From Plasmodiophora brassicae (taxonomy: Eukaryota; Endomyxa: Phytomyxea; Phytomyxea; Plasmodiophorida), in assembly GCA_036867785.1 (NCBI GenBank), contig CP145416.1:930001-994000 (forward strand): a DNA stretch of 64,000 nucleotides, written 5' to 3'. Within the stretch, counting starts at the first letter, position 1. Each line of letters starts with the position of its first letter. Shown here piece after piece: positions 1 through 12,147 of the stretch. A program made the translations under genes and the position numbers. Under the pieces are notes generated by a model. The model was not told where the DNA came from. It saw only the letters and a program-made list of their open reading frames with translations, and did not search any database.

Positions 1-2802
1 GACAAGTTCAGGTTTCGCTGACTGCACAAACCATGAGCCAGCAGAATGACAACCGTACTACATTCCCATAGACCTTCTTCTTCTTGTCTGCAGTCGTTTC
101 AGCAGCAGGCTTGTCGACCTTCGCGAATGCGTCCTCAAACATTTCCGTGTCGAGCTTAGGATCTTTGTCGTTCAGCTGCATCCAGATCGTATCCGTAATC
201 TGTTGGTTCGGAATAGGTGCCCTAGAAGAGCATGAACATTAGAGGGGTCTTAAAGTGTTTGTGAGCAAACCATACCAATGAAAGTTCTTCAGCTTGTTCT
301 TGGGAAGTTTGGGTTTCGGCTTCAAGCCAGGAGGAGCAGCGTCTTGCGGACGAACAACAGGTCCTCCAGGTGGTGGCGGGGCACCTACTGAGCTTTGAGC
401 CACGAGTGAAATGTACAGGGAGGTTACGAACCCGGGGCGCCAGGAGGTCCTGGTGGTGGGGGTGGGGCACCTGGTGGTGGAGGTGCCCCAGGAGGTGGAG
501 GCGGTGGCGGTGGAGCCGGCGCACCGGGTGCGGGAGGGGCAGGTGGTGCCCCTGGCAACGGGGGTGCCGCAGGTGGCGGCGGGGGTGGGGGCGCTCCGGG
601 AGCCGGCCTGCCAAGGCCTTAGTAATTGCTGCCAACAATACATTATAACACTGACACGTACGGAGGAGGTGGGGGGAGAGAAGCAGACGAGGATCCAGTA
701 GCGCCGCCGGCCTCCAGCTCAGCAATGCGCTTGCGAAGAGCTTCATTCTGAATACAACTCAGGAAGGCAATAACAGAACGATAGGTGAGAAGAATGAACC
801 TCTTGTTTGAGATTAACCGCATCGAGCTCAGGGACGGAGGCCGCAGAACCACCTGATCCGAACGAGGCCAGTTTTGCAAGAGCCTGGTCTAACTGTGTAC
901 GAAGGTCGGCACTCTCCGTCTCATACTTGGTCAACGACTTGATGCGTTTGTCGCTGTCCTCCAATTTCTTCGCGGTTTCAAGCGACAGAGGAAGCGAATC
1001 CAAAGTCCTGCGGCCAGGTCAGTCGCGGGCGAGTTTTCTGACTTGCAATACGCTGATTGCAGACCGAGATTGTTGCTGTTGAAGCAGCATCCGCAGCTGT
1101 TCGAACGTCAAGAACTTCGCAACCTTGCCGGACGATACGCCGTCCTTGTCGTTGACATTGTTCTTCCCAGAGCAGGCTATGCGAATAATGCCCTGAAGGT
1201 GACCATATGAGGCAACCGACATCACAATCGTCGTCCGAAAAAGGGCACCTGAATGTTTTGCCAGGCAATGTCAGCCAGTGTGGGGTCCTTCGGTATCAGC
1301 ATCAGCTGCTGGAGAACGGTGATGAACTGGGTCGAATGTCCATCGATGCGCGAAGTCTCTCGGAGGTATTCGAACAGTGAGACTGGATCCGACAGATTGA
1401 CATTGTTGTACATGGTCGCGCGATGATCATTGGCCATTTCAGATTCGAACAAGTCAAGCTGTGAACGCAGGAGCTGTAAGTCAGCGTCGAAGCCAACTGA
1501 AACAAGTCAGTCCCCTGGACGCTGACGAGAACGCGTTCACAAGCCTAACCTGCTGTTGCCATACCTCCTCGAAGCTGGTTTATGATGTCCAGGTACCCCA
1601 GCTCAATGAACTCTCTTCTGATGGCAACTCGGTCCTCAAGAAGATTGCATGCGTTGATCAATGTGTTGATGAAGACAGTTACATCAACCTGGAATCCGGG
1701 ATGATGGACACAACGAAGACAGTTGACGAGAGGAAAGAATCTAACCATTTCTCAAACACAAAAACAGTGACACGCAGCGCACAACTGACCTGTTGTCATT
1801 GCCGGTTATCACTGACCTGTAGTGGCTGAATGCCTGAACGACAGGCGAATCGGCACCAGCATTATCTGAGAGCCATGCCAAGACAGCCCTATACGAACAG
1901 TCACCGACAGGAACATGGGACGTGCAAACGAAACAGTCTCACAGAAGTTGAAGAACGATACGTTTGACGTCAATGGAATCGGCATCGAACAACAGAGCAA
2001 TTTCCTGCGTAGCATCATGGTCGTTCAGGAAGTACTCCATACCGACTTGGTTGCTCATGAATCCCTAGATGGTAATTAACGTCACGACAACGCACTGAAC
2101 ATAGCGCGTATTACCTTAATGCATTGGATCGCAGCAAGAAGCACGGCATCGTTCTTGTAGGTAAAATGGCTCTTATATGCACACTGCATCATCTTTCGAA
2201 GTCCTTGCGCTTCAACGAACTCCTGAATCCATTTACGGCCATTCGAATTGATGACAGGTCGCAGCGTAAGGAATATTTCCTGGAACATCATTATTACAAT
2301 GTAATAGAAACCCGCTTCGTACATAGTTAAGCATACTTGGGTGGGAGGATCTTGGTCAAGTGTCGATGCCCAATAGCTGGCCGGCTTTTCAGCAGACGTC
2401 GACTTTGAACTTGACTGTTGTAACAGATCCCATTTCTTCTCAAGGGGCAATTTACGCATCTGGTCTGCGACCGCTGGCTTGAACGCCATCTCCACGAGAA
2501 ACGATTCGAACAGCGTGTTGACCTCTGCAGAGGACACATGAGCGGAAAGATCTAAACGCAGACCATTGAACGGCAACCCCACCGTCAGGCGCAGGCATAG
2601 GTCGTTTGACGGGTGCTTTCATAGAATCTTCGCTCTCCAACGAGTGGGGCCCTCCAGGCTCAGGACTCAGCGGCTCCGAAGTGGAGACAGTCGTCCGCGA
2701 CAGCTTCGACATCGGCCCCAGCTGCTTCGCAGTCGACTTGGTCGACAGGGTGCCCGAGGCCAACGGCGCCTCATGGCCGGGTTTGCCCTGCTCGTTGCCC
2801 AT
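1..2802 (-). CDS. Diaphanous/FMNL-type formin, 3' end cut by the window edge
   Basis: Formins nucleate and elongate unbranched actin filaments. Read from 2802 leftwards, the protein starts MGNEQGKP; Gly2 suggests N-myristoylation, as in FMNL formins. The GBD/FH3 region follows: LPLEKKWDLLQ near 2440, RPVINSNGRKW near 2250, GFMSNQVGMEYFL near 2060, VFINTLINACNLLEDR near 1660. A coiled coil lies at about 720-1000 (LRTQLDQALAKL). A proline-rich FH1 of poly-Pro and Gly-Ala blocks spans about 430-615, and the FH2 start (KNKLKNFHW) is near 280. About ten short introns can be phased: 58 nt after MPAPD, 57 nt near 2330 and about 56 nt near 2095. The intron near 2330 is a multiple of three without a stop, so retention would not break the frame. 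Most of FH2 and any DAD lie outside the window. Twinfilin lies just upstream on the same strand. Family assignment is firm; the exact subfamily is not. Confidence 0.93.
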
Positions 2803-3157
2803 CGGGGGACAACGACCTGAGTGGCCGCACGAGAATCTCGCCTGTCACGGTGTAGTACCACGCAGTGAGCACACTGTGGCACCCAGTGATTCGGCCGAGG
2901 CCACGCGCGTCGCTCCCCAGCCTACGTTACCGGCGCTATACAGCAGCTCAGCCCCTGACGGGTTCAACGACTCGAGATTGACGACCCGACGCAGGTTGCC
3001 TGCAAGCGGAATCCGCCGAGAAACTGTTTTTAGATACCGCGTGATAAAAATAAGTTCGAGACGGCAGGTGAACATGTTGGCACTGTACAGTAGGAATATT
3101 GGCACAGCACTGTACAAGGGCGCTGGACAGTAGGGTTCGATACTGGCGATGGAGACG
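2803..3157. other. Intergenic: formin upstream region
   Basis: This 355-base gap lies between the twinfilin stop and the formin start on the same strand. It should hold the formin promoter and the twinfilin 3' end. I see no convincing coding region or repeat in it. Confidence 0.5.
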
Positions 3158-4454
3158 CTACTTTAGGCGCGCTCCTCCTCGTCCGGGCCGTGTCGGTTTG
3201 GAGAACATTGGCTTATCTGAGTGGGATGCGACAGTGGATGCGAATCGGGACTCGAAATCATTGTCGGTAAGCTCCTCTGCGGTCGAGATCTGGACAGTCT
3301 GCGTGTTCTCCAGTCCGGCGGTAGCGATCGCCTCGACAAGGTTGCGTTTGAATGTTGAGTATGCCATCTTCATGCGTCGGTCAGATTCCTGAGTGGCATG
3401 GCAATGTCAGGACGGCGACGGCAGTGACAGAAACGGCCGTTGCACCTCTGGGCAGTAATGGACTAGGACAATGGACTGCGGCGACAAGCGCAGTATGATG
3501 AAGCGCGGTTCTGCAGAAAGCGCAGAAGCGAGTGCAGAGCGGTCAAGCTTCTCATGCTTAGATTCAACCTGGAAAGACTCCTGTGAATGGACACATCAGT
3601 CAGTACACGTTTAGATCCATGAGGACATGGCACATTTTTCTTACCAGCGATGACGTCATGCTAATAACCACAGATGCAAGCTTGGAAGCAGCAAAGTCTT
3701 TCAAGGTGCCCGACATTGTCGTACTGTCGTTCAGCGCCACCATAGGCATTGCTGCGGTGCGAACACAGCGCGGTTGCGCCTCCTTTTGCATAGCCGCGAC
3801 TTCCTACCCACCGAATCCTCAGCCACACAGTAATAGACAATAGTCTTCGAACATACCTTCTCGTCACGCGTCATCACTGCCGATGTAACGCGACCGTTCG
3901 ATGCTCTTCCATTGAACCCGTCCAGCGAGCATTCCGAGATCGACGATAGTTGCCAATCTACCAGTATGTATCAGGGTTGACCCACAGTCCAATCGTCCGC
4001 GCCAGCCTAACCTGCATGGAAATTTTCAAGACCAAGCGTCGCCTTCATTGGATTTCGAAGCGATGCATACAGCTAGGAAAGACCATCAATGGCAAGCTCA
4101 GCAATACGTTTCAACAAACCCTAGTACTACCATTCGTGAGGCCACAGGAGCTTTATCAGGTGTCCATGCGATCAGCACCCAAAGACCGTCATACGGTAGA
4201 AGAACAATTGCTGGTTCAGCGTTGGACAGCGATTTGGCGACCTGCGACAGGACAGCCTTCTGATCGGTCTTGTCCTATGCGGCACGCACTCAGGACAGCG
4301 ACCGAAGAGGCCGGCGAATGGGAGCGACCTCGATCCTCAGCTTCGTCTTCAGCACGAACTGCTCGTCGACAATGGTCAGGACGAGAGCAACGGCACGACC
4401 GCCATTGCGGAACGCGTCTAGCACATCAGGGTGTAGCCTGACACCCTGGTCCAT
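3158..4454 (-). CDS. Twinfilin (two ADF-homology domains)
   Basis: Twinfilin binds actin monomers and filament barbed ends and, in known systems, capping protein. The start MDQGVRLHPDVLDAFR at 4454 matches the opening of the first ADF-H domain. Later exons give VLLPYDGLWVLIAWTPDK and SRMLYASLRNPMKATLG, the actin-binding helix region. After a linker, the second ADF-H half ends with a rewritten helix (DRRMKMAYSTFKRNLVE). The tail, near QISTAEELTDNDF and KPMFSKPTRPGRG, matches the basic capping-protein-binding tail of twinfilins. At least six introns of about 50-58 nt join these exons, and each join restores frame. The stop is the TAG at 3158-3160. The ADF-H2 core is more diverged than the first domain. 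The next gene on the same strand is the formin, another actin regulator. Confidence 0.9.
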
Positions 4455-4734
4455 GATTGTCTGGCCGGATTCGCGCGTCGCCCAAAAACGGTGCGTTGAA
4501 GGCGCGCGGCCCCTTCCTATTCTCGGAACGAGCAGTGGCAGCCTATACGCGACCATCTGCAACAATGCCAGCCATTCGCGATATACCATCAAGTTTCAAC
4601 AACGAGACCGGCTATTATAAATCATCGATAAGCCCAGATACCATCTCCGAGCGTGGACGTTGACGGTAGAACGGGAATGGTTCCCATGCCTCTGTGACGC
4701 GACTTCCGACGTACGACATAAGCGTCAACATACG

Positions 4735-5229
4735 ATGGCGATAATCGATGACGATGTTGCCGCGCTGCGCCAGATGACGATCAGCCAGATGCGGGCAGTT
4801 GTTTCCGCTTCGGACGACGATACCGCCGAGCCAGCCAGCGACGAGCTCTGTGAAGTGTTCCTGGACGAAATCATGAGAAACCCTAACGGAGGTCCTGATC
4901 AGCTCCATGATCTCATGCGAGCGCATCATCTTGAACCTGGATACAACGCAGCAGCCGAAGCGACATCCGCTGTGGACGAAGTTACACCAATTAAACCGAT
5001 CCCCGGCAAGGCTCCAGTAGACGATACCGACAACGTTCGGCGGTTCGCGAAGCTGGCTCCTGGATTCCAGTCCGTCCTCCAGCAGGAATTCCCAAACGCG
5101 TTCACGACATCCCATCGGCCACCGCCTACCGACAGTATCGCCTCCCTGAACCTCTCCAACCTCAGCGACGCCGACCTCACATCAATCGACAACTTACACA
5201 GACGACCACCACGAACGTGGCAGGAGTAA
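4735..5229 (+). CDS. Hypothetical protein, single exon, 164 aa
   Basis: The first in-frame ATG is at 4735 (MAIIDDDVAALRQMTIS). The protein is acidic and helical in its first half (ELCEVFLDEIMRNPNG, LHDLMRAHHLEPGYN), with a Pro/Ser-rich second half that includes SIASLNLSNLSDADLTSID. There is no signal peptide or membrane segment, and I recognise no family. It diverges from twinfilin across 280 bp, so the two may share a promoter region. The opposite strand also carries a long open frame (4615-5115), but that one lacks a sensible composition. Function is unknown. Confidence 0.55.
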   Translation: MAIIDDDVAALRQMTISQMRAVVSASDDDTAEPASDELCEVFLDEIMRNPNGGPDQLHDLMRAHHLEPGYNAAAEATSAVDEVTPIKPIPGKAPVDDTDNVRRFAKLAPGFQSVLQQEFPNAFTTSHRPPPTDSIASLNLSNLSDADLTSIDNLHRRPPRTWQE

Positions 5230-5423
5230 TACAGTAGACGCGACCATTCTGCCGGTGCACAAGTCATTTTCCACCCGGGCGAGGCTCAAACGTACCATTT
5301 TCGCGGAGTTTCTCGTTGAGCATCCACCGTCCGTTCGTTGTCGGCCGCCTGAAATAGCCACCACCGTCACGCATGTGTCCAGTTGCTTCGTCGCCCTGAC
5401 GGCAGCGTTCGGCTTCGCGGGCC

Positions 5424-7019
5424 ATGCTGTGGGGCGCGGAGCTGCTCACTGGCCTGGTCATGACATCAGCCATCCGTATCGCGGCAGTTTCCTATGATGA
5501 CATCGACTTGGCTACGTCTCTCGCGCAATCGTTGGCTGGGTGCCTGGGTCGCCTGGAGCGAGGCGAAATTGTACCTCCGGTAACTGACATGAAGGGCATC
5601 GCGGAGTATCCCGACGTATGCTCCAGGCTCAGTGCCGCATGCAGGGACCTATTCCAGGTCGATTGCCTCCACAGGCTGAATGCTGTCATGCGGGACGCTG
5701 TCAGCCTTCTTGAAGACGAACAGGGCTTCGTTGAGCTTCTACGCAGCGTCGATGCCACTCGTGAAGATGAATCCGTTGACGTCATTTTGTCCTCTGACGA
5801 GACGGACTTAGAATCTGTGTCGCTTCGGGTACCACCGCGCACCGTGACCTTCTGGACAGTCGGTCCTACGAGCGACTGTGACATCTATCGCCGATACAGT
5901 CGTTCCGGGTCTCGTCGCCCTGACGCCGTAGTTGTTGCAGTGCCTGGACACTCCTTGATCGTCCTGACGGGAACATCCCAAGGGCTCAGGATCCGTCGAA
6001 CCCGCTCATCAGAGGCGGACACCGCTGGTGAACGACGCAACAGTAACAGTACTAGTGCAGTCCGCCTGGCTTGGAGCGAACGCGCCGTAGTGCTCCTGAC
6101 ACCGTCGATCCGCCTCTCATTCAGGTCCGTCCTTCACGACGTTACCCGCGCGATGTCAAATGCGATCTCCAACTTTATCGCCGCCGACTGTGCGTTTCGC
6201 AACTCCAGTTCGGATGCAAGCCGAGAGGCTCTGGGGAACGCCTCCGCAGAACTTCGCTCGGCCTATCTTCCTCTGGTCGACCTGAATAACCGGCACATTG
6301 TCACATCGACGTTGAAGAAGGTCGGGGTTCTCTTAACCGGCCAACGGGAAGAACTCGAGCACATGAGTTTCCTGTCTGGTTCTGTCACGATCGACGGTGG
6401 TCGGAGATGTCGTCGTGCGCGGACAACGGAAGCCAATACCGTTGACTTCCTGGCAGAGTATTCAAAATGCGATACCAAGCGCACCAAGGCATCATCGACA
6501 GGTGTCCCGGCGCATGGCATCAAGGTCCTGCTTGTCGGTCGTCAGAGGTACTGCGATATCATCCTGGACGCTGAAGACAACTACTGTAGCCGTATCACTG
6601 CGGTTGTTGTCATCATTCCTGGCCACTCTGTCATCGTCGTTGACACCGGGTCCAGGTCGGGCATCAGCACGATGCAACGTGCGACAGATAAGCCTTTGGA
6701 GCATAGCACGCGCTCTCTTCGCAAGATCCTGTATTTCTCATGGGAGGAGGCAGCAATCCTGGAGATCAGTCCGTACACCAGACTAATGATATGGGCGGAG
6801 AGCTGTTTAGGCTGCTGGGATCGGCCACGCGGCGATCTGCGGTTCCGCCCATGCGGGCACAGTGCGTTCTGCAGGACGTGCATGGAACATCACCACTACA
6901 GCAGCGTTACCCAACGCGGTGACCATTTATGCCCCCTCTGCCGACAGCCCGTCGTCCATGTCGAATACGGTCTTTACGACGTCGCCACCCATGCCCAACT
7001 GGACACTGGTAATGGCTAA
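5424..7019 (+). CDS. C-terminal RING-finger protein with internal duplication
   Basis: A single open frame of 531 residues. Residues about 465-515 form a C3HC4 RING: CLGC, then Cys-x-His after eleven residues (RPCGHSAFC), then CPLC. Proteins with this layout are usually E3 ubiquitin ligases. The rest resembles no family I know but is made of two copies of one unit. Copy one contains DCDIYRRY then AVVVAVPGHSLIVLTG; copy two contains YCDIILDA then AVVVIIPGHSVIVVDTG. Each is followed by a Trp-containing strand and a hydrophobic stretch (RAVVLLTPSIRLSF; EAAILEISPYTRLMI). The start may be 5424 or the next Met at 5460 (MTSAIRIAAVSYDD). The absence of introns is unusual beside its neighbours. The RING call is firm; the substrate is unknown. 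Confidence 0.8.
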   Translation: MLWGAELLTGLVMTSAIRIAAVSYDDIDLATSLAQSLAGCLGRLERGEIVPPVTDMKGIAEYPDVCSRLSAACRDLFQVDCLHRLNAVMRDAVSLLEDEQGFVELLRSVDATREDESVDVILSSDETDLESVSLRVPPRTVTFWTVGPTSDCDIYRRYSRSGSRRPDAVVVAVPGHSLIVLTGTSQGLRIRRTRSSEADTAGERRNSNSTSAVRLAWSERAVVLLTPSIRLSFRSVLHDVTRAMSNAISNFIAADCAFRNSSSDASREALGNASAELRSAYLPLVDLNNRHIVTSTLKKVGVLLTGQREELEHMSFLSGSVTIDGGRRCRRARTTEANTVDFLAEYSKCDTKRTKASSTGVPAHGIKVLLVGRQRYCDIILDAEDNYCSRITAVVVIIPGHSVIVVDTGSRSGISTMQRATDKPLEHSTRSLRKILYFSWEEAAILEISPYTRLMIWAESCLGCWDRPRGDLRFRPCGHSAFCRTCMEHHHYSSVTQRGDHLCPLCRQPVVHVEYGLYDVATHAQLDTGNG

Positions 7020-7261
7020 TCACCCGGCACACCCATCAATATAGACCGTGCTGTTTCGAACGCTATAGGCCCGCTCGATGCAATAGACAGGGTGCGTCTG
7101 CATGAACAGCGGAAACGCCCGGCAAGGTTTCATTGTTCGGCACAATATTATTTTCCGCGTGGGGCGTACGACGGCCACGGGCGGCCTGACCTACCCGAAC
7201 TGCAGTGCGTCACTGTGGCGACAGTCGTGCGCGACGCTGCGTCGTTTCATTTTTCGGTTTG

Positions 7262-9112
7262 ATGGCATTGTCGTTGCGTCGCGATGTGTCGTCGGTGTTC
7301 GGCAGAGCGCTGCGTCGGGCGCTGCCGGATCTGTCGGCGGAGCAGGTGTCGTCGATTGCCGTTGCCAAGGTGTGCGACTCGAGGCAGGCGCGAGGGCATT
7401 ACCAGTGCGATGCGGCGTTGCGGTTGCGGGATCGCGGCGAATCGACGCGCGCTGTTGCTGATAGAATCGTCGGCGAGCTCCGTGATCCCATGTTCGAGCA
7501 TGCTGATGTTGGTGGGCCTGGGTTCATTAGCGTGACGTTCGACAACCACTTCTTAGCGGAGCGTCTTCGCAACTTCCGATTGGATCCCGTTCGACGGCTG
7601 TCAGGTGTGTCATGTGAGCTTGGCTCCTGAAGGTCTGCGTCATTCATTGCCATGTTAGGCGCTGACCGCAAGCGGATCATTGTGGACATGTCGTCGCCTA
7701 ACGTGGCGAAACGCATGCACGTCGGGCATTTGCGGTCGACCGTTATTGGTGAGGCCATCGCACAATTGCTGATTGCCCAAGGGCACGACGTCGTCAAAGT
7801 CAACCATGTTGGCGACTTTGGGACGCAGTTCGGGCTCATCTTGGCGATGTTGCGGAAGAAGAATGTCGACGTGAACACGCTGGATATCGACCAAGTCGAA
7901 GAGGTCTATCGGGAAGCGAAGAGGCTTGCAGAACAATCCAAAGAATTCGCTGCAGACGCTCATCGATGCGTTGTTGCATTACAAAAGGGTTAATCTTCGT
8001 GCGTTTATGTATGGCATCGGCCCGTCTCTCACTCGCGTCTTGTGTTTTCAGGTGATCCTGAAGCGACCATGGTATGGACTGCCGTAAAGGATGTGTCACG
8101 TGCCGAGTACAATCGTCTATATGAGCGGCTGGGCATTCACAATTTGATTGAACGAGGCGAATCGTCCTACCAGTCACTGTTGCCGGAGACCGTGCGCGAT
8201 CTGGTCGATCTTGGCATAGCTCGCGAGACCGATGGTGCTATCTGCATTTTCGAACCCAGCTCATCAGAGTCGGATGAAGATGGGTTTCCCCTGATTATCC
8301 GCAAATCGGATGGGGGCTTCACCTACGATACAACCGATCTCGCGGCGATTCGGTATAGGTTCACTGAAGAACGTGCCGACCATGTGATCTACCTGACCGA
8401 CAAAGGACAATCCGAGCACTTCCGCAAAGTGTTTGAAGCCGCACGTCGTGCTCAATGGGTGCCGCCGGATGCCGTCTGTGAATTCATCGGGTTTGGGATC
8501 ATGCTTGGCGAAGACGGGAAACGATTTCGTACTCGCGACGGCGGTGCAGTGAGACTGGACTACCTCCTCGACCAAGCTGTCAAGCGCGCCCGCCACGTGA
8601 TTGAAGGTCGCGACGAGCTGATCCCGAATCTGGACGTCGACGAGACTGCCGTTGCGGTTGGAGTCAGCGCTGTTCGATATGCTGACCTGTCCAGACAACG
8701 TGAATCGGACATGGTGTTCTCTTTGGAGGCGATGCTGGACCTGAAGGGCAATACGTCTGTTTACCTACAGTACGCGTTGTGCCGTATCAACAGCATTCTA
8801 AGGCAGTGTGCTGGCCGGTGTGAGTTCAAAGACTTCGACGGTCTCTCGATCGCCACCGATGAAGAGCGCGACGTTGCAGTCCACGTGCTTCGATACGACG
8901 ATGTTCTTGATGACGCAAGCAAGAGCCTTCAGCCACATCTTCTTTGTCACTGGGCATTCTCGCTGGCGTCTGCCCTGAATTTCATGTACCAGCGATGTCC
9001 TGTCGTCGGCGATCCTCGCATGAAACCCCGGTCGCAGCTGCTGTTCCTGGCGGGTACGACATTACGGCATGCGTTTAACGTACTTGGCATAAACGCCCTT
9101 GAAAGAATGTGA
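7262..9112 (+). CDS. Arginyl-tRNA synthetase
   Basis: Class I synthetase that charges tRNA-Arg. Three exons fit: 7262-7604, 7659-7988 and 8052-9112; introns are 54 and 63 nt. Exon 1 encodes the N-terminal additional domain. Exon 2 has the HIGH box as HVGHLRSTVIGEAIAQ after DMSSPNVAKRM, then VGDFGTQFG. Exon 3 carries the catalytic-loop region FRTRDGGAVRLDYLLDQA, which replaces the usual KMSKS in many ArgRSs, then the DALR anticodon-binding domain (YLQYALCRINSILRQC) and the typical C-terminus ending ALERM. The ATG at 7262 (MALSLRRDVSS) is the best start; an upstream start at 7205 would add a basic stretch that could serve as a mitochondrial signal. Length and motifs are those of a full eukaryotic or bacterial-type ArgRS. 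Confidence 0.95.
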
Positions 9113-9217
9113 TATACCGACCTATTGTACGAACCTATGACGTGATATGTCGGGCCTAAGGCTGCACTGTATTACAAGCCACAGTGGAAGGCGAACCAAT
9201 CGCAGGATCACGGCCAA

Positions 9218-12147
9218 CTAGATCGAAATAGAATTGGTGATCATCTGCGGCATGAGCCAGACATATGGCTCGTTTTTCCTCGGTTCACAGCTGTTACGAG
9301 CCTTGATGGTGTCCTGGATTTCTTCCAGACGTGCGGCGAAACGTTCCAGAGCTATTCGCGCTCCGCTGTAACGACGAGATGAGATACACGGTCGCACAGC
9401 AGTTTCTAAACAGCTAACCTGTCGGAATGCAACGTATCCTGTGCCGGCTGCAAATGTCGAGTCAGAGACTGCGGCAACGGCGTACAAATTGGGTTCCAAC
9501 TAACCTTTCCCAAGAAGACTTCGTTCTTGGCGTATTCTGACAGCGACTTCGACAAGGCAATCGACTGGACGGATTGCGTCTTATTTGGCAGGGAGTCGAG
9601 GATGATCTTAGTAGTGATAGGTTTGCCAATTTCCTCAGGAATGGGAAGACGCATCCTAGCAGGATGGTTCGGGACAAAACTGTAATACTCTAAGCGCAAA
9701 CGCAAGTCAGAAAACGTGCCCCGCTGCAGGCGCAACTCAAGGCGACGGAACCGTATTGGTTGAAGTTGATTGCACCGTGCCCTGCACTTGCAGTATAGAT
9801 CAGATTGGTCACGAGTTCGATCAACACCTCCTGTGAATTGATCTGGGGAATGTGTTTTCCTGGCAGGACCGCCATCAGTTCATTACGCCATGACGTAAGT
9901 TCTGAGCAGGACCAAATAAGTTGAAATCATGACGGAACGCTTCCGAGTACCATGGTCGCCAGAGACGAGTTCGTCATCGCCCTTGTAGTAGATGGAAATG
10001 TACTCGGTGACGAACGATTTGATAGCTTCGTATACAGGGAGCACATCCTCACGCCAAGGATACACTCCATCCTCAATAATAGGCGTTTTCGAATCCGAGC
10101 CGAATCCATTAGCTTCCAGGCGAACAACAGGGGACATTGTTTCCACAGTCCAGTTTTTGAAAGCTCTCTGGATCAGGGGAACCATTTGATCACCTACGAC
10201 ACATTCAGCATGTTGTATAAGAACATCTTGCAAACATTACCGATTGAAAACAGAATTTGGATCTGTGGTAGGAGCCTGCAATTGCTGTCACAGGCGAGCA
10301 TAATTGAGGAGGGCCTGAAATTAACGATACCGTTGACGTGCAAGAGCATTAATCGCCATTGTGTCTAGCAGATTCGGCTTCAGAAGCCGCATTAATGGAT
10401 GCGCAGGGGACAAAGCTCGATGCGACGCTAGTGCGAACGCTTCGATAATCATATGCGTGCTCATAAAATGAGTCACCAGCTGGTGGATCTGCAGGAACAC
10501 TTTAACAGAAGCACTACCGCATGCCTTTAACGACAAGCGCACCTGAGTGTCAGCATTGTTGACCCAGATTTTCGCCAGTATCCTATGTGGTTCCGTCTAT
10601 GAGACGGCCGACAGGCGAGACATAAACAACGTGTGGCGCATACCATTCATTCTTGGCAGCATCCGAATCATCTGCGACTGTCGGGTAGTAGACTTTCCCG
10701 CCCTTCTTGAGTTGGATCGCTATAGGAACAATTGTACGAAGCGAATCATCGTAGTAGAACAGGCAGAACGGTGCCGCAAGGTACCGGTCACTCGTGCCCT
10801 AGCAACGTCTCAGATCAAGAGACGGGTGCATGCCGTTAGAAACCGCGAGTCTTACGTGTTTCTTCGCAGCTCTATCACGATCCAGAGCAGCGACCGAATC
10901 GCCAAGCAGCGGATGAAAGTCAAGGTAGCAGAATTTCCCACTAGCAATTTCGTTCCGGATATTCTTTCCTTGAAGACGAGCGACCTTTACAGAAAGTGAT
11001 TCTTCAGCCACAGGGAAATCCGGCGGGAATGACCCCTGTGAGACGTCATTAGAAACCAACAGCATCGTACATGTGGGATTCTAATGCAATACCTTGACAA
11101 GTTTGACCAAGCATGGATTGATTCCGTTCATATACTGCCTGCCCATAGTCTCGTCTGTATACCACGTTTTCTGGAACGGACATTCAATCCGCCACCTGAG
11201 AGCGAGCAAGCTGGAAGGCTCCGCTTACCGCCACTTTGGAGAGCAACCGACCATTCGACCCAAAGATCTCTTTCAGCTGGTCATAGCTGGCCCAACTGCC
11301 ACTTCCACCGGCCAGCAGTTCCGTGTAGGTCTGCTGCACAATTTTCGAGAGGACGTTGGAGAAGACCTACATCGGGACTTATCAAAGCCGACTCGCTCTA
11401 CAAGGGAGCAGCGCGAACCATTGTCGCCTTGATACTGTCGAATTGTTCGTCCATTGGTAGCGAGAAATCTGCCCGCAATCAGGGAATAGCAGCGAGCAAA
11501 TGCTCGAGAGGAGTACTTACAATTGCTACATAGACCGACAGGGAGATCAGGGAGTCGAGCGAAAGTCGCACTGTTGTAGATTGTCGCTTGAAACGCAATA
11601 TCAGCCGCGCGATACTCCTTGATTCGCGATGGCAGTCGAGGGTCATTCGGGATCCTGCTCTCGCCCCCGAAGAAGTAACGCTCTGTGCCCGGACAGATCC
11701 ACGAATACACGGGGATGGTCGTTTCGATACCACGCGACGTTTGACGGACCTGGGTGCTCCCAGTTTCAATCCCATGAATCGATAACGAGGGACTGATAAC
11801 GGGACCTGGATCAGGCTAATGTACAGCGAGTTGCAGAAGGGGCGCAAGCCTCGACTCGATTTCAGCTTCACAGCGGCGACGTCCCCAATGTTTTTCCTGG
11901 CCAGAACGGCTGAGATCGCATCCTACATGGGCCATGTCTACCTTGCGTACATGTCATCAAACGTGTAGATCTCCGTTGTATTGCCATGGTGACGCTCGAT
12001 GGGACTCCAGGAGGATTTCAGACGGAACGGTCCGGCTTCTTCCCGGCCGTCACTACTATACAGGACCAGTTCAAGGCGCGCGTCGCTCGCCAGGAACAGT
12101 CGTTCGCCGGTCTGGATCGTGATCGTGTACGCCTCGCGAGACGCCAT
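9218..12147 (-). CDS. Lipoxygenase 1 (PLAT domain plus catalytic domain)
   Basis: Lipoxygenases add dioxygen to polyunsaturated fatty acids to give oxylipin hydroperoxides. Exon 1 (11951-12147) encodes a PLAT/LH2 domain starting MASREAYTITIQTGERLF. The next intron is 54 nt (11897-11950). The catalytic domain shows the iron-ligand helix THFMSTHMIIEAF (His-x4-His) near 10450, then LSPAHPLMRLLKPN. Further downstream come YYKGDDELVSGD, the second ligand helix AGHGAINFNQY (His and Asn) near 9770, and the C-terminal isoleucine ligand in ITNSISI. All five non-haem iron ligands of the family are therefore visible. Ten or more exons are needed. A close paralogue lies at 27190-30123 on the same strand, with the exon 1/2 junction in the same place. 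Regiospecificity cannot be read from the sequence. Confidence 0.93.

Noticed and set aside
2545-2577. A 31-nt GT-AG intron in formin
   Set aside because: A longer 58-nt intron from the same donor to the AG before GTCAACACG also restores frame and fits the length of other introns.
4615-5115. Minus-strand frame opposite the gene at 4735-5229
   Set aside because: Its composition is irregular and no ATG context stands out. The plus frame is better, though still unknown.
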